Assembly: GCA_963801985.1 (NCBI GenBank)
Contig: CAWDGV010000011.1
Span: 169,682 to 233,681 of the forward strand
DNA from: JABDQZ01 sp963801985
Lineage (GTDB): Bacteria > Pseudomonadota > Gammaproteobacteria > Chromatiales > Chromatiaceae
Direction: 5' to 3'
Length of the DNA: 64,000 bases
How positions within the stretch are numbered: position 1 is the stretch's first letter; each line of letters begins with the position of its first letter. Under the pieces are notes generated by a model. That model was given only the letters and a program-made list of their open reading frames with translations. It was not told the origin of the DNA and did not search any database. Made by a program: the position numbers and the translations under genes. Shown here one piece after another: positions 27,329 to 35,726 of this stretch.

Positions 27329-27571
27329 TCATGATTCAGTGATTTCAATATCTTCAGAAGAGATTGAACCAGAGATCATGTCATCAATCTCATCATCCAA
27401 TGTATAGAACCTCATCCCTTCAATCGAGTATTTTGATGACTGAAAATAATCAACATTCGGCGAGAGGTAAAGATCACCAAATTTAATCAATAAACCAGCA
27501 GGGCCTTCTACAACAGTGCAGTTATCAGGTAATTCAATTTCTTGTTCGATGGTAATTTTAAATTTTTTCAT
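27329..27571 (-). CDS. Small hypothetical protein
   Basis: 80 residues, acidic, no signal peptide. Two-part appearance: an N-terminal beta region (KKFKITIEQEIELPDNCTVV, LLIKFGDLYLSPNVDYF) and a very acidic tail with many Ser/Glu/Asp (LDDEIDDMISGS, SSEDIEITES). ATG 27571 is preferred to the in-frame TTG at 27604. No family is recognised; the low-complexity acidic tail makes a chance open frame less likely but not impossible. Confidence 0.45.
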   Translation of the reverse strand: MKKFKITIEQEIELPDNCTVVEGPAGLLIKFGDLYLSPNVDYFQSSKYSIEGMRFYTLDDEIDDMISGSISSEDIEITES

Positions 27572-27751
27572 ATTTTTTATTAGATTCCGTTCATTAGTCA
27601 GCAATAGCTGAAGTTAAGTTTTCCTTTCAGGGTTATCCAATTTAGAACCAGGCTAGAGTTACTGTAGTATGCCTTTTCTTATAATCATCTATGTAATCTA
27701 ATATAAAGCTATTTCAACTGCTTTTTAGCATACGAGAACATGGCAAACCTG

Positions 27752-28975
27752 CTATTCAGACGGACTCCAGTGGTCGGAAAGTGTTTTCATGAAAGCGACC
27801 AGTGCCTGCTCTTCCACTTCAGTCAATCCGAGGTTCCCTAACTCTTCTGTGTTAACGTTTTCAGGTACCTCAGGGACAGGCCAGCAATTCACACCAGGCT
27901 TGGGATTGGTCATTCCCTCGCATAAGTATTTATTGTCCCTCGTATTGTAGAAATGAACTATTTCTTTCAGGCTTTTGAAGTAACCATTATGTCCATAGGA
28001 TTTCACAAAACCAGGCTCAGGCCGCAAATCCACGTTGCGGAGTGTTGGTACCTTGTGTTTCCCCCTATTAGCAGCTGAATATCCGGCAAAACGTGGTACT
28101 TTTGCCAAAAAGCCTCCAAGTCCTGGATCTATCCATTTTTCCCCTTCAGGATTGATATCTTTTGGCATCAGATACCAGGTATTTTCCAGATTCTTCGGGA
28201 ATCCCAGGTTATCGTAAGAGAAATCTGTAAATAGTGGTGGCGATCCATCTTCCGCAGGCCTGCTAGGGTGACAGGCAGCACATTTACCTTTATTTTCATC
28301 TTCAAAGACCTGTAGCCCAAGCATTTCCTGCTTGCTCAGGGGATACCGCTCGGGATCTTTCAGGTAATAATCATATTTAGAGCTAAAAGGATTAACCTCA
28401 GTCGACGATTCAAAAGCCGATATTGCCTTGGCTATCGCATTGTATGCATTGACAGTATTATTACAGATGTCTTCGCCATAGAAGCTCTTGAAGTCTGAGG
28501 CATAGATGGACTGACAAACAGCATCCACAACCCGTTCAGAATTTTTCATGTTCTGTTCGACTGGATTAAGAAATGGGGCCTGGGCCTGTTCAGCTACAGG
28601 GTCGCCAAGCAGCCAGCCTGTAGCACGGCCATCCCAGAAAGTCCCACCGATAAACAACCCCTCCTCCTCATCATAGTGAAAAACCGGGCTGAAAGTAGCG
28701 TAAGCAGTCGAGGGAGGTTTTCGATTACCCGACAGTGTTGCAACAGCGCCAGGGTATATTGCTGCATGGGCATTGATCGCTGATCTATCACCAGTCCACC
28801 CAGCCGCTGCTAAATGGCAAGAAGCGCAGGATTGTCCTGTTGGCTCAGATAGATTTGTATCAAAGAATATTTGTTTCCCAATATCTTCAAGCGGTTGTGA
28901 TTTCGCCTCCTGAGCATGCGTACCAAATGGGTTAACGGCAACGATTAATAATATCCATCTAAGTCTATAGAACAT
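27752..28975 (-). CDS. Di-heme cytochrome c peroxidase (MauG/CCP family)
   Basis: About 407 residues, periplasmic: signal peptide (LRWILLIVAVNPFGTHAQ), N-terminal heme site SCASCHLAAAGWTGD and C-terminal heme site KCAACHPSRP about 190 residues later. Other landmarks are GRATGWLLGDPV, PTLRNVDLRPEPGFVKSYGHNGYF (split: PTLRNVDLR, YGHNGYFKSL) and the final LVAFMKTLSDHW. The family reduces hydrogen peroxide with electrons from small cytochromes or oxidises organic cofactors. ATG 28975 is chosen because it gives a signal peptide; an upstream frame opens at 29080. It is divergent from a small secreted-protein gene and near the fccAB-like pair, fitting a respiratory accessory cluster. Confidence 0.9.
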   Translation of the reverse strand: MFYRLRWILLIVAVNPFGTHAQEAKSQPLEDIGKQIFFDTNLSEPTGQSCASCHLAAAGWTGDRSAINAHAAIYPGAVATLSGNRKPPSTAYATFSPVFHYDEEEGLFIGGTFWDGRATGWLLGDPVAEQAQAPFLNPVEQNMKNSERVVDAVCQSIYASDFKSFYGEDICNNTVNAYNAIAKAISAFESSTEVNPFSSKYDYYLKDPERYPLSKQEMLGLQVFEDENKGKCAACHPSRPAEDGSPPLFTDFSYDNLGFPKNLENTWYLMPKDINPEGEKWIDPGLGGFLAKVPRFAGYSAANRGKHKVPTLRNVDLRPEPGFVKSYGHNGYFKSLKEIVHFYNTRDNKYLCEGMTNPKPGVNCWPVPEVPENVNTEELGNLGLTEVEEQALVAFMKTLSDHWSPSE

Positions 28976-29086
28976 GTCATTATCCAGAAAAACACAGTTA
29001 AATTGATTATTCGGCAAATGCTGAATTATATCGAAAGAAAAAGTAACACGTCGACCAGTTAAGGGAATGTCGATTATCAATTATTG

Positions 29087-29116
29087 AATTTTTCTATAAT
29101 TGAGATTGGACAATGT
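29087..29116 (+). promoter_or_regulatory. Shared upstream motif, copy B
   Basis: Matches copy A (24083-24112) at 27 of 30 bases. Contains a perfect TATAAT (29095-29100) and the small palindrome ATTGGACAAT (29105-29114). It lies 59 bp before the start of the secreted 87-residue protein and 111 bp from the divergent peroxidase start. Confidence 0.5.
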
Positions 29117-29175
29117 CTATATCACATCTATAGACCATCCTGATCAATAGGAATATTGTATAAATGGAGAAAGAA

Positions 29176-29439
29176 ATGAGATATGGACTACTACTTACAG
29201 CGCTATTAATCAGCCTCCTTGCGTCTCCCACATTCGCAGCCGGAGGAAAAAACCAGACCAAAAATCCGATTTTTGGCGATAATTGCGTGGAAACGCTTCC
29301 ACCCGGTGTTGATGCTGAAGCTTGTGAAGAAGTACCCGCTCCAGCACAAGCAGGCGTTACCGTTTTCTTCTGTGAAACAACCAAAATCATTATTTGTTCA
29401 GACGAAGAGGAGCCTGAAACCGAAGAAGAAACACAGTGA
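29176..29439 (+). CDS. Small secreted protein with acidic tail
   Basis: 87 residues: signal peptide (LLLTALLISLLASPTFA), mature part with four Cys (DNCVETL, EACEEVP, VFFCETTKIIICSDEE) and a C-terminal run of Glu/Asp/Thr. GGAG (29166-29169) sits six bases before ATG 29176, which is therefore preferred over ATG 29164. I recognise no family; two disulfides are plausible. A second small open frame begins at the overlapping TGATG (29439), and the transcript would end at the terminator at 29683. Confidence 0.6.
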   Translation: MRYGLLLTALLISLLASPTFAAGGKNQTKNPIFGDNCVETLPPGVDAEACEEVPAPAQAGVTVFFCETTKIIICSDEEEPETEEETQ

Positions 29440-29680
29440 TGGATAAGCAACGTTTAATGACATTGACAGCAGGTATGGATACCGCGTTTTCCCTGTCCGG
29501 AACAGCAATTGAGGCTGATACTCAGACCCTGTAATCTCAAACTGAACAGCAGTCAGAACCAGTCAAAGCAAAGCTCCAGAGGTGGTGATGGTTTCGCTCC
29601 ATGTGACAACCAGGGCGCTTCCAGTGGTCAATTTGGTAGTGCTAAAGACGGCGTTCAGGCAAGGGACACTCATTCATTCT
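29439..29680 (+). other. Possible broken small gene
   Basis: ATG 29439 overlaps the previous stop and encodes 31 residues to TAA 29532. In the next frame a coding-like tail continues to TGA at 29680 (NSSQNQSKQSSRGGDGFAPC, then DNQGASSGQFGSAKDGVQAR). Joined by one indel it would be about 80 residues, rich in Ser, Gly and Gln. It may be a frameshifted secreted peptide, or chance. Confidence 0.3.
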
Positions 29681-29682
29681 GA

Positions 29683-29716
29683 AAAGCCTCATTCTCTCAA
29701 TGGGGCTTTTTTATTG
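29683..29716 (+). terminator. Rho-independent terminator
   Basis: AAAGCCTCATT, loop CTCTC, AATGGGGCTTT (29683-29709), eleven pairs with one G-T, then TTT. It would end the transcript of the small secreted-protein genes. Confidence 0.85.
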
Positions 29717-30117
29717 ATATCTGTAGATTCAAGGCTAGTCAAAATGACTGTATAGCCGGAACATCAAACCAGCAATGAAATGTTTCTCCATTGTTCCTGC
29801 TTACTGTAATGCAACAGAAACTTTTCCCGGTATAATTCACCCATCTGACGCTCACCATATTCCCATGCAATAACCACTCTCTCTGTTACATAGGTTATGC
29901 GCTTTTGGATAAGCCTAGTGCTTTCCTGAGTTGGCTTAATAGTGAGTAATAAAAAAAGCCATCTCATATGAGATGGCCTCTCTTGCAGACTTTGGGAAAA
30001 CTAAAATTGATTGACCACTAACTGCCAGTAAAAGCGGCATCTTTTACATGAAAAAAGTATTAATGGATTTATCGATTTCAATAAACTCACCGGGTTCTGA
30101 GCTAATTTAACTCAATT
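29717..30117 (-). other. Gene-free region downstream of the fccAB-like pair
   Basis: No credible gene. A 67-codon minus-strand frame (29764-29967) starts inside the terminator hairpin and is not accepted. The region holds only that terminator. Confidence 0.55.
29951..29977 (-). terminator. Terminator for the fccAB-like operon
   Basis: A perfect 20-base palindrome, GCCATCTCATATGAGATGGC (29958-29977), is followed on the minus strand by seven T. It lies 140 bp past the flavoprotein stop codon. Confidence 0.88.
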
Positions 30118-31383
30118 TTAAAAAAAGCTGTCCGCAAACAAATTATTTGCCCAGGTAAACATCTGTTTATAATTTTCCCGGCTCCATTTTTCTGCTTCAC
30201 CGATATGTTTAAGTTTCATTGCCCCTTCTGACTGGTCATAAGCAAAATTAGCCGTTAACCAGGACGCTTCATCGTAAGTGATTGGGCTATAGCACGCGGA
30301 GTTAGTTGTAATATTTTGAATTCTTTCTTCATCATGTGTAGGAACGTCATATAAAGAACGTATTACTGCATCTGCACATATTTTCGCTTGAGAATTTGCC
30401 ATATGGGCAGACTTGGGCTGTCCAGTGGCTTGCGCATCGCCGATCACATAAACCCCTGGGAAATTATTTAATGTAGATTCATAGGTCACAGGGTCAACTG
30501 CAGCCCAGTTTCCCCCACCGGTGAGTCCAGCTCTTTTAACAAAACCGTTCGCCCGCTGATTGGGAATAATATTTAATACATCGGACTCGATCATTCCAGA
30601 ACTGCTGTAGACAACCCGATTATCAGAATCCACCGATCCAACCGATGTATTTGGACGATAATCAACAATATCACCATACAGCTCATTGAATGCACGGGAA
30701 AAGGTATGCTTTTCCGCTTGTATCTCAGAATTTGCATCCAGCACGATAACTCTTCCTCCACCTTTGCGTTTAAGCATGTCAGCAACAACACAGGCTCGCT
30801 CATAAGGGCCAGGGGGGCATCTGTAAGGTGCCTCTGGAATGGACATTACGAAAGTACTGCCCGTTTTTAACTCGGTGAGTTGTTTCTTTAATAAGTTCGT
30901 TTGATAACCAGCAATCCATGCATGTGGGATTTTTTTGTAATCAAGCCCGGAAACTTTTTTAAAACTGATACCCGCCGCAACTACCAGTTTGTCATAGTTC
31001 AGCCAACCACCATTTTTCAACCTGATTCGCTGAGCATTGCCGTCAATCTCTTTGGCAGTATCACGTAACACGTTCACACCATAGCGTTGCGACAGGGATT
31101 CATAACTCATTTGCAGTTCACGCAATTTAAGACGCTTATTGAGAACAAGATTACTCATAACGCATGAAGTGTGTTTTGCTTTGGGATCAACCAGGGTTAC
31201 CGTTACCTGGTCTCCACTCCATATTCTTATATACTTCGCGACCGTTGCACCGGCAAACCCACCACCAACTACAACAACATGCCGGGAAGTACCGGTATTA
31301 GCCTGTAAAATTGAAGAAGTGGTGATTAGACCCAAAGGCGCTACGCCAAGTGCCTTTAAAAATTCTCTGCGGTTTGTAGACAT
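30118..31383 (-). CDS. Flavocytochrome c sulfide dehydrogenase, flavoprotein subunit (FccB/SoxF-like)
   Basis: About 421 residues. A twin-arginine signal (TNRREFLKALGVAPLG) sends the folded flavoprotein to the periplasm. The FAD-binding Rossmann motif is VVVVGGGFAGATVAKYIR. The three family Cys positions are visible: HTSCVMSNL (covalent FAD-type Cys), PYRCPPGPYERA and TNSACYSPI (redox disulfide pair), and GVYVIGDAQATGQPKSAHMA is the C-terminal FAD segment. It would oxidise sulfide and pass electrons to the heme subunit encoded just upstream. ATG 31383 is preferred because AGAGGATC lies upstream; a frame also opens at 31404, overlapping the cytochrome stop. Confidence 0.9.
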   Translation of the reverse strand: MSTNRREFLKALGVAPLGLITTSSILQANTGTSRHVVVVGGGFAGATVAKYIRIWSGDQVTVTLVDPKAKHTSCVMSNLVLNKRLKLRELQMSYESLSQRYGVNVLRDTAKEIDGNAQRIRLKNGGWLNYDKLVVAAGISFKKVSGLDYKKIPHAWIAGYQTNLLKKQLTELKTGSTFVMSIPEAPYRCPPGPYERACVVADMLKRKGGGRVIVLDANSEIQAEKHTFSRAFNELYGDIVDYRPNTSVGSVDSDNRVVYSSSGMIESDVLNIIPNQRANGFVKRAGLTGGGNWAAVDPVTYESTLNNFPGVYVIGDAQATGQPKSAHMANSQAKICADAVIRSLYDVPTHDEERIQNITTNSACYSPITYDEASWLTANFAYDQSEGAMKLKHIGEAEKWSRENYKQMFTWANNLFADSFF

Positions 31384-31400
31384 AATAAGATCCTCTTTAA

Positions 31401-31745
31401 TCAATCATCTTCTTCGTGTTCTGTTTCACTATCACCACTTTCGGGTATCGAGGCGTAGTACCTGGCAATTCGTCTAATCTGGTCTTCTGTGTAACCGAAA
31501 GCCTGATGTTCCATGATGTCTTCCGGCCAATCTTCATTTCTCATATCCATCAAGTCTTCAACAAGGTCTTTGTAACTTTCACCGTTTAGTCCATCAATAT
31601 CGCCAACCGATTGACCAAAGGTTCCATGGCATTGCGCGCACTGAGAAGCGAGCAAACGATTAATTGTGACATCCTCTGCATAAGCGAATGGGGAAGCGAA
31701 TATCAAAGAGCTCACTGCGATAGTCATCATCTTTAGATGTTTCAT
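31401..31745 (-). CDS. Mono-heme cytochrome c, probable FccA/SoxE-like subunit
   Basis: 114 residues: signal peptide (TIAVSSLIFASPFAYA), one heme site QCAQCHGTFGQ, and a later M-E-H-Q-A-F-G-Y segment that may supply the distal Met ligand. It ends in a very acidic tail (ESGDSETEHEEDD). Small class I cytochromes of this type pair with FccB flavoproteins as sulfide dehydrogenase subunits; here the flavoprotein gene starts 17 bp downstream. The A. vinosum FccA has two hemes, so a single-heme partner is closer to SoxE-type or other short FccA proteins. Confidence 0.85.
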   Translation of the reverse strand: MKHLKMMTIAVSSLIFASPFAYAEDVTINRLLASQCAQCHGTFGQSVGDIDGLNGESYKDLVEDLMDMRNEDWPEDIMEHQAFGYTEDQIRRIARYYASIPESGDSETEHEEDD

Positions 31746-32270
31746 AGTTATACCTACCTGGATAAATAAATCTGTGAAGAATTATGCAACAGCACGATGA
31801 ACATAAATTTGAATTGAGTCACAAAAATAAAAATAATGGGAAAATTTTCCATTTTATTTAATATGAGAAATGGGTTAACTAAATTCTGTTTATCTTGTAC
31901 TCATCGAAATTAAAAAAAGATATCAATTGATTTTGCCGGCTAACGAACTACCCTGACTTCCTGATAAACCTGCCTGCATAACTGCCAATGAGAAAGCTGA
32001 CATTGAGCTGGAATTAATCAGGAACTGCCAAGCGGCAAATATAGACTGGATTCGATTGATGTGACCTACCCCTAAAACTCAGGATTTTCAGTTTCGTTTC
32101 ATCTTGTAGGCCTATTCTTAGAAAAACGAGACATATATTATAGGATTGCTGTTCATGTGTAGTTATGCATAGACCGGTCATTGGATTTTACCTATCTGAT
32201 TGGAGGGGCAAGTGGCCGGGAAATGTGATTAAAAGCATGCTGACAGGAAAAAAATCACGGGGAGAAAATG
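31746..32270. other. 525-bp intergenic region between divergent fccA-like and PepSY genes
   Basis: No gene was found. It contains the palindrome at 31839-31850 and, near the right end, the SD sequence GGGGAG (32259-32264). It presumably holds the promoters of both divergent units. Confidence 0.55.
31839..31850. promoter_or_regulatory. Palindromic operator candidate upstream of fccA-like gene
   Basis: GGAAAATTTTCC is a perfect 12-base palindrome, flanked by AATG and ATTT so that the dyad nearly extends to 18 bases. It is about 95 bp before the cytochrome start, a usual distance for a regulator site. The regulator is unknown. Confidence 0.35.
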
Positions 32271-32603
32271 ATGTCTGTAAAACGTAAATTTCAATTATCC
32301 CGGCTATTCATAACAGCAGTTGCCCTTTCTGTTGCTGTATTATTCCAGGGCTGGTCACCGGCTGGCGCTTCTGAGGATCATGAAGAAGTTCGTGATATGC
32401 GAAAAAAAGGCGAAATTATCCCGCTGTCAGTCCTGATCAGGAATGCTGAACTTGAGGACATGAAAATTCTGGAAGTTGAACTTGAACGTGAACACGGTCA
32501 GATGGTTTACGAACTGGAAATATTGGACGCTGAGGGTAGAGTCTATGAACGTTATTATAATGCTGTCACAGGAGAGCCTTTAAACGGTTACCGGGAGGAC
32601 TGA
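32271..32603 (+). CDS. Secreted PepSY-domain protein
   Basis: About 110 residues: signal peptide (FITAVALSVAVLFQG-W) and one PepSY domain (IIPLSVLIRNAELEDMKILE, MVYELEILDAEGRVYERYY, then TGEPL). PepSY proteins of this size often precede PhoPQ-like two-component genes. ATG 32271 is chosen over ATG 32268 because it has the better spacing from GGGGAG. The response-regulator start lies one base past its stop, so it is cotranscribed with the two-component genes and may help signal sensing in the periplasm, which is inference. Confidence 0.85.
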   Translation: MSVKRKFQLSRLFITAVALSVAVLFQGWSPAGASEDHEEVRDMRKKGEIIPLSVLIRNAELEDMKILEVELEREHGQMVYELEILDAEGRVYERYYNAVTGEPLNGYRED

Positions 32604-32604
32604 C

Positions 32605-33270
32605 TTGCGCCTGTTATTGGTTGAGGATGATAAACAGCTGGCAGCCGGCATAGCTGATGATTTACGCCGGGAAGGTTTTGCTATTGATATCGCGAATGAT
32701 GGTATTGAGGCTGAATTTCTTGGGCTGAATGAAGTTTATGATGCTGCAATCCTGGATCTGGGGCTTCCCCGAAAACCCGGACTTGAAGTACTTAAATCCT
32801 GGCGTGAGAAAAAGCTCATGATCCCAGTTCTAATTCTTACGGCTCGAGACTCATGGAGTGAACGGGTTGCAGGCCTCAAGTCCGGGGCCGACGACTATCT
32901 TGGTAAACCATTTCATCATGAAGAGCTTTCAGCCCGTTTACATGCACTTTTACGTCGCAGTACTGGTCGTGCTGATGCGGGCTTGTCAATTGCCGGCCTG
33001 TATCTCGATGAGGACCTTCAGCGGGTTAAATTAGCTGATGGAACCAATGCAGAGCTGACTGGAACTGAATTCAGGCTGTTACGTTATATGATGTCTCATC
33101 CTGACAAGGTACTTTCCAAAAGTCGTCTTACAGACCACGTCTATGAATGGGATCATGATCGTGACAGTAACGTGCTTGAAGTTTACATTCGACGCTTAAG
33201 AGAAAAGATAGGGCGTGAATTGATCGAAACTCGTCGCGGACAAGGTTATCTATTTCGGAGCCAGCTTTGA
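32605..33270 (+). CDS. OmpR/PhoP-family response regulator
   Basis: 221 residues: receiver domain (about 1-118; RLLLVEDD acidic pair, phospho-acceptor Asp in AAILDLGLP, Thr in LILTARD and Lys in YLGKPF) and winged-helix DNA-binding domain (about 125-219; LTGTEFRLLRYMM, SNVLEVYIRRLREKIG, RRGQGYLF). Start is TTG 32605, seen from the strong GGGAGG five bases upstream and alignment of RLLLVEDD at the N-terminus. The stop overlaps the kinase start. Sequence resembles PhoP/QseB-type regulators. Confidence 0.93.
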   Translation: MRLLLVEDDKQLAAGIADDLRREGFAIDIANDGIEAEFLGLNEVYDAAILDLGLPRKPGLEVLKSWREKKLMIPVLILTARDSWSERVAGLKSGADDYLGKPFHHEELSARLHALLRRSTGRADAGLSIAGLYLDEDLQRVKLADGTNAELTGTEFRLLRYMMSHPDKVLSKSRLTDHVYEWDHDRDSNVLEVYIRRLREKIGRELIETRRGQGYLFRSQL

Positions 33271-34604
33271 ACTCACTTGAGCGAAGTATCGTTATCGGCC
33301 TGGCCACATTACTTCTGCTCGCTTTTTCTTTTTTGCTGTGGATTTCTGTCAGCGCTGTAAAAAACCTGAGTGAAGCTTATGTTATAACCCGCCTCGAACA
33401 TGATTCTGAAGCCTTGTTATCGTCGCTTTGGACCAACCCGAAAGGACACATCCGGCTACGTGAAGGGCGTATCACTCCGATATATCAACAGCCGCTTTCC
33501 GGACATTATTTTCAATTTAACTTTTCTGACGGCGCACAGATCAATTCACGTTCATTATGGGATGAAACACTCACACCTACCCTGCTAGCTGTTGGTGAAG
33601 TAAAAACACATCGCGTTAAAGGGCCGGGGCAACAACAACTATTGATGCATTCAGCTGGCTATGAAAAACTGGGTTTGCAATTTACTCTGACAGTTGCAGA
33701 AGACATGAAACCGCTGTCAGCCGATATCCAGTATTTTCAGGCATTTGCTCTGGTTTTGCTGAGCCTGACAGCATTAACCATCATCCTTATTCAACGCTAC
33801 ATATTAAGAAAAGGTTTTCGTGCCCTGGATCAGGTACGAAATGAGGTTAACCAGGTTTCATCTGGACAGGCGCAACTGTTACACGAAATGGGTCCAAGCG
33901 AAATACGCCCATTGACAATCGAAATTAATCGTCTGCTAAAGCAATTACAACAAAGACTCCGGCGCTCCCGTGATGCATTGGGTAATCTTGCCCACGCCTT
34001 AAAAGCACCTTTGAGTTTGATGACTCATGATATCGACAATCTTCCACTTTCTGCGCCTGATAAAAACAACCTGGCTGATAAGCTATCGCGCATTAGCGCT
34101 CTCATTGAACGAGAATTAAAACGTGCCCGCCTGGCAGGCGAAGATGTTGGACAACATTTTAATCCAGCCAGGGATATTGCCGATTTAGTCGAGGCTTTGA
34201 AACTGATGTATCGGGACCGGAACCTGGATATTACAACTGGCCCGTTACCGGATAGCATTTTGCCATTTGACCATGAAGATATGCTCGAACTATTGGGAAA
34301 CCTTCTCGATAATGCCTGCAAATGGGCAGATAGCACTGTTCATGTTCAACTGAGCATTAATTCTGACATGCAAATTCGAATTTCTGACAATGGTCCCGGT
34401 GTCAGTGAGGAAGGCATTTCCCGGATGACACAGCGCGGTTCACGTATTGACGAACGTGAAGATGGTTATGGACTTGGCCTTGCCATCGTCAATGATTTGA
34501 TTAACGACTATCATGGCTCAATCAGTTTTTCCCGATCTGGCGATCTGGGCGGACTTGAAGTCAGCGTCAACCTGCCTTTGCCTCAAGGAAATACATCAAA
34601 CTAA
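33267..34604 (+). CDS. Sensor histidine kinase, PhoQ-like
   Basis: 445 residues: N-terminal helix (IVIGLATLLLLAFSFLLWIS), a periplasmic sensor domain (about residues 35-155), second helix (FALVLLSLTALTIILI), HAMP-like linker and kinase core. The H-box is ALKAPLSLMTHD preceded by LGNLAHALK, typical of the PhoQ subgroup; N-box LLGNLLDNACKWA, G1 ISDNGPGV and G2 GYGLGLAIV are intact. Start is TTG 33267, with CGGAG six bases upstream and overlapping the regulator stop. With the PepSY protein upstream and an EF-hand protein downstream, divalent-cation sensing is a reasonable but unproven idea. Confidence 0.92.
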   Translation: MNSLERSIVIGLATLLLLAFSFLLWISVSAVKNLSEAYVITRLEHDSEALLSSLWTNPKGHIRLREGRITPIYQQPLSGHYFQFNFSDGAQINSRSLWDETLTPTLLAVGEVKTHRVKGPGQQQLLMHSAGYEKLGLQFTLTVAEDMKPLSADIQYFQAFALVLLSLTALTIILIQRYILRKGFRALDQVRNEVNQVSSGQAQLLHEMGPSEIRPLTIEINRLLKQLQQRLRRSRDALGNLAHALKAPLSLMTHDIDNLPLSAPDKNNLADKLSRISALIERELKRARLAGEDVGQHFNPARDIADLVEALKLMYRDRNLDITTGPLPDSILPFDHEDMLELLGNLLDNACKWADSTVHVQLSINSDMQIRISDNGPGVSEEGISRMTQRGSRIDEREDGYGLGLAIVNDLINDYHGSISFSRSGDLGGLEVSVNLPLPQGNTSN

Positions 34605-34757
34605 CACTTCAGTGACAATTTTTTTCTCTTAAAGCCATTTATTCAGCCTGGTTTCAGCTTGTCTTCCTATTATGAAACTAGACAGGGAATGAGTTACTTA
34701 ATCGATCACACCAGTAAAGGAATGACCGGAATAGATCGACAGGTAAGGAGAATTATC

Positions 34758-35102
34758 ATGACTATCAACAGAACACTTTTAACACTTCTGGGAATTGCTT
34801 TATCAGGCAGCCTTGCCATGGCAAGTCCTGGTGAATACGAGGAGTATTACGAAAAACGCGGGCCGATGCCTTTTGAAGTACTGGACCTGAATAAAGATGG
34901 CGTCATTACCGCTCAAGAACATGCAACCGTGCGCTCGGAACGCCATGCTTATCGCGCCAAATCCGGGTACCAAATGCGGAATGTGTCCAATGCTCCTGAT
35001 TTTGATCAAATCGATAGAGATGCCAATGGTTCAATCAGCCCTGAGGAGTTAACCGAATGGAGAACTGAGCGGATGCAGCAACCTATGGTGCAAGACCGTT
35101 GA
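34758..35102 (+). CDS. Secreted EF-hand protein
   Basis: 114 residues: signal peptide (TLLTLLGIALSGSLAMA) and two EF-hand calcium loops, DLNKDGVITAQE and DRDANGSISPEE, each with Asp at 1, 3 and 5 positions suited to Ca2+. AAGGAG (34744-34749) eight bases upstream fixes ATG 34758; the frame itself opens at 34659. It lies 150 bp behind the histidine kinase and may be part of, or regulated by, that two-component unit. A terminator follows at 35134. Confidence 0.85.
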   Translation: MTINRTLLTLLGIALSGSLAMASPGEYEEYYEKRGPMPFEVLDLNKDGVITAQEHATVRSERHAYRAKSGYQMRNVSNAPDFDQIDRDANGSISPEELTEWRTERMQQPMVQDR

Positions 35103-35133
35103 TAACGGTATTGTTAAATAACTGCAGTATCGA

Positions 35134-35160
35134 GCCCCATGTCTATCCATGGGGCTTTAA
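35134..35160. terminator. Rho-independent terminator between convergent genes
   Basis: AGCCCCATG, loop TCTATC, CATGGGGCT (35134-35142 with 35149-35157) followed by TTA. The T-run is short, so efficiency is uncertain. Confidence 0.7.
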
Positions 35161-35201
35161 TAATTCAATCATCAACAACAGAAATTTACAGCGTGCAGCA
35201 A

Positions 35202-35726
35202 TCAAGGGTCACCATCGAGCTTTTCTATACTAAAAACCAACTCATAGGTAATGGCTTTGTCGTGTATCCTGCTTAATTTAATCTTATGGCCATGGAGATT
35301 CCACTCACCTCTAATTGCAGAAAATATGGCCTGTTGAATTTCCGCAGGTAAAGATTCACCAAAGTTTTTCTGGTAAAGCTTATCGGAATATTTCTGAAAC
35401 TCTCTTAATACCGGGGTAGAAAGTCGTGGGGAATTCATTCTCAGTGATAGACTGAAAAGTCTGGCCTCGGAGGCATTTCCACTAACCCTGTATTGCACAT
35501 CACTTCGCGCCGGCTCGCCCTTATTGATTGGTTTATGCAGACTCAAACAACTGTACATACCTGTTTTCTTATTCTGCCGGTACTCCATCGAACCCCTGAA
35601 CTTTTCTTCCGCGAGGTAATTACAGGCTGTAACAGGATCAATTGACTGGTTTGCGTAAAGCGCTTGTGAAGCTAAAACCATCACGCCCATCATCCGGGTC
35701 ATTAGATAATTTAATTTTCTACTCAT
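35202..35726 (-). CDS. Secreted protein of unknown function
   Basis: 174 residues with a signal peptide (MTRMMGVMVLASQALYA). The mature part holds two Cys (TACNYL and MYSCLSLH) that may form a disulfide, and a C-terminal domain with EWNLHGHKIKLSRIHDK. I recognise no named family. Its ATG overlaps the stop of the iron-dependent alcohol dehydrogenase gene by four bases, so it is translated from the same mRNA. The physiological link with the dehydrogenase is unclear. Confidence 0.6.
   Translation of the reverse strand: MSRKLNYLMTRMMGVMVLASQALYANQSIDPVTACNYLAEEKFRGSMEYRQNKKTGMYSCLSLHKPINKGEPARSDVQYRVSGNASEARLFSLSLRMNSPRLSTPVLREFQKYSDKLYQKNFGESLPAEIQQAIFSAIRGEWNLHGHKIKLSRIHDKAITYELVFSIEKLDGDP

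Noticed and set aside
29764..29967. 67-codon open frame on the minus strand
   Set aside because: Its ATG lies inside the terminator hairpin of the fccAB-like operon, it has no ribosome-binding site and no recognisable pattern.
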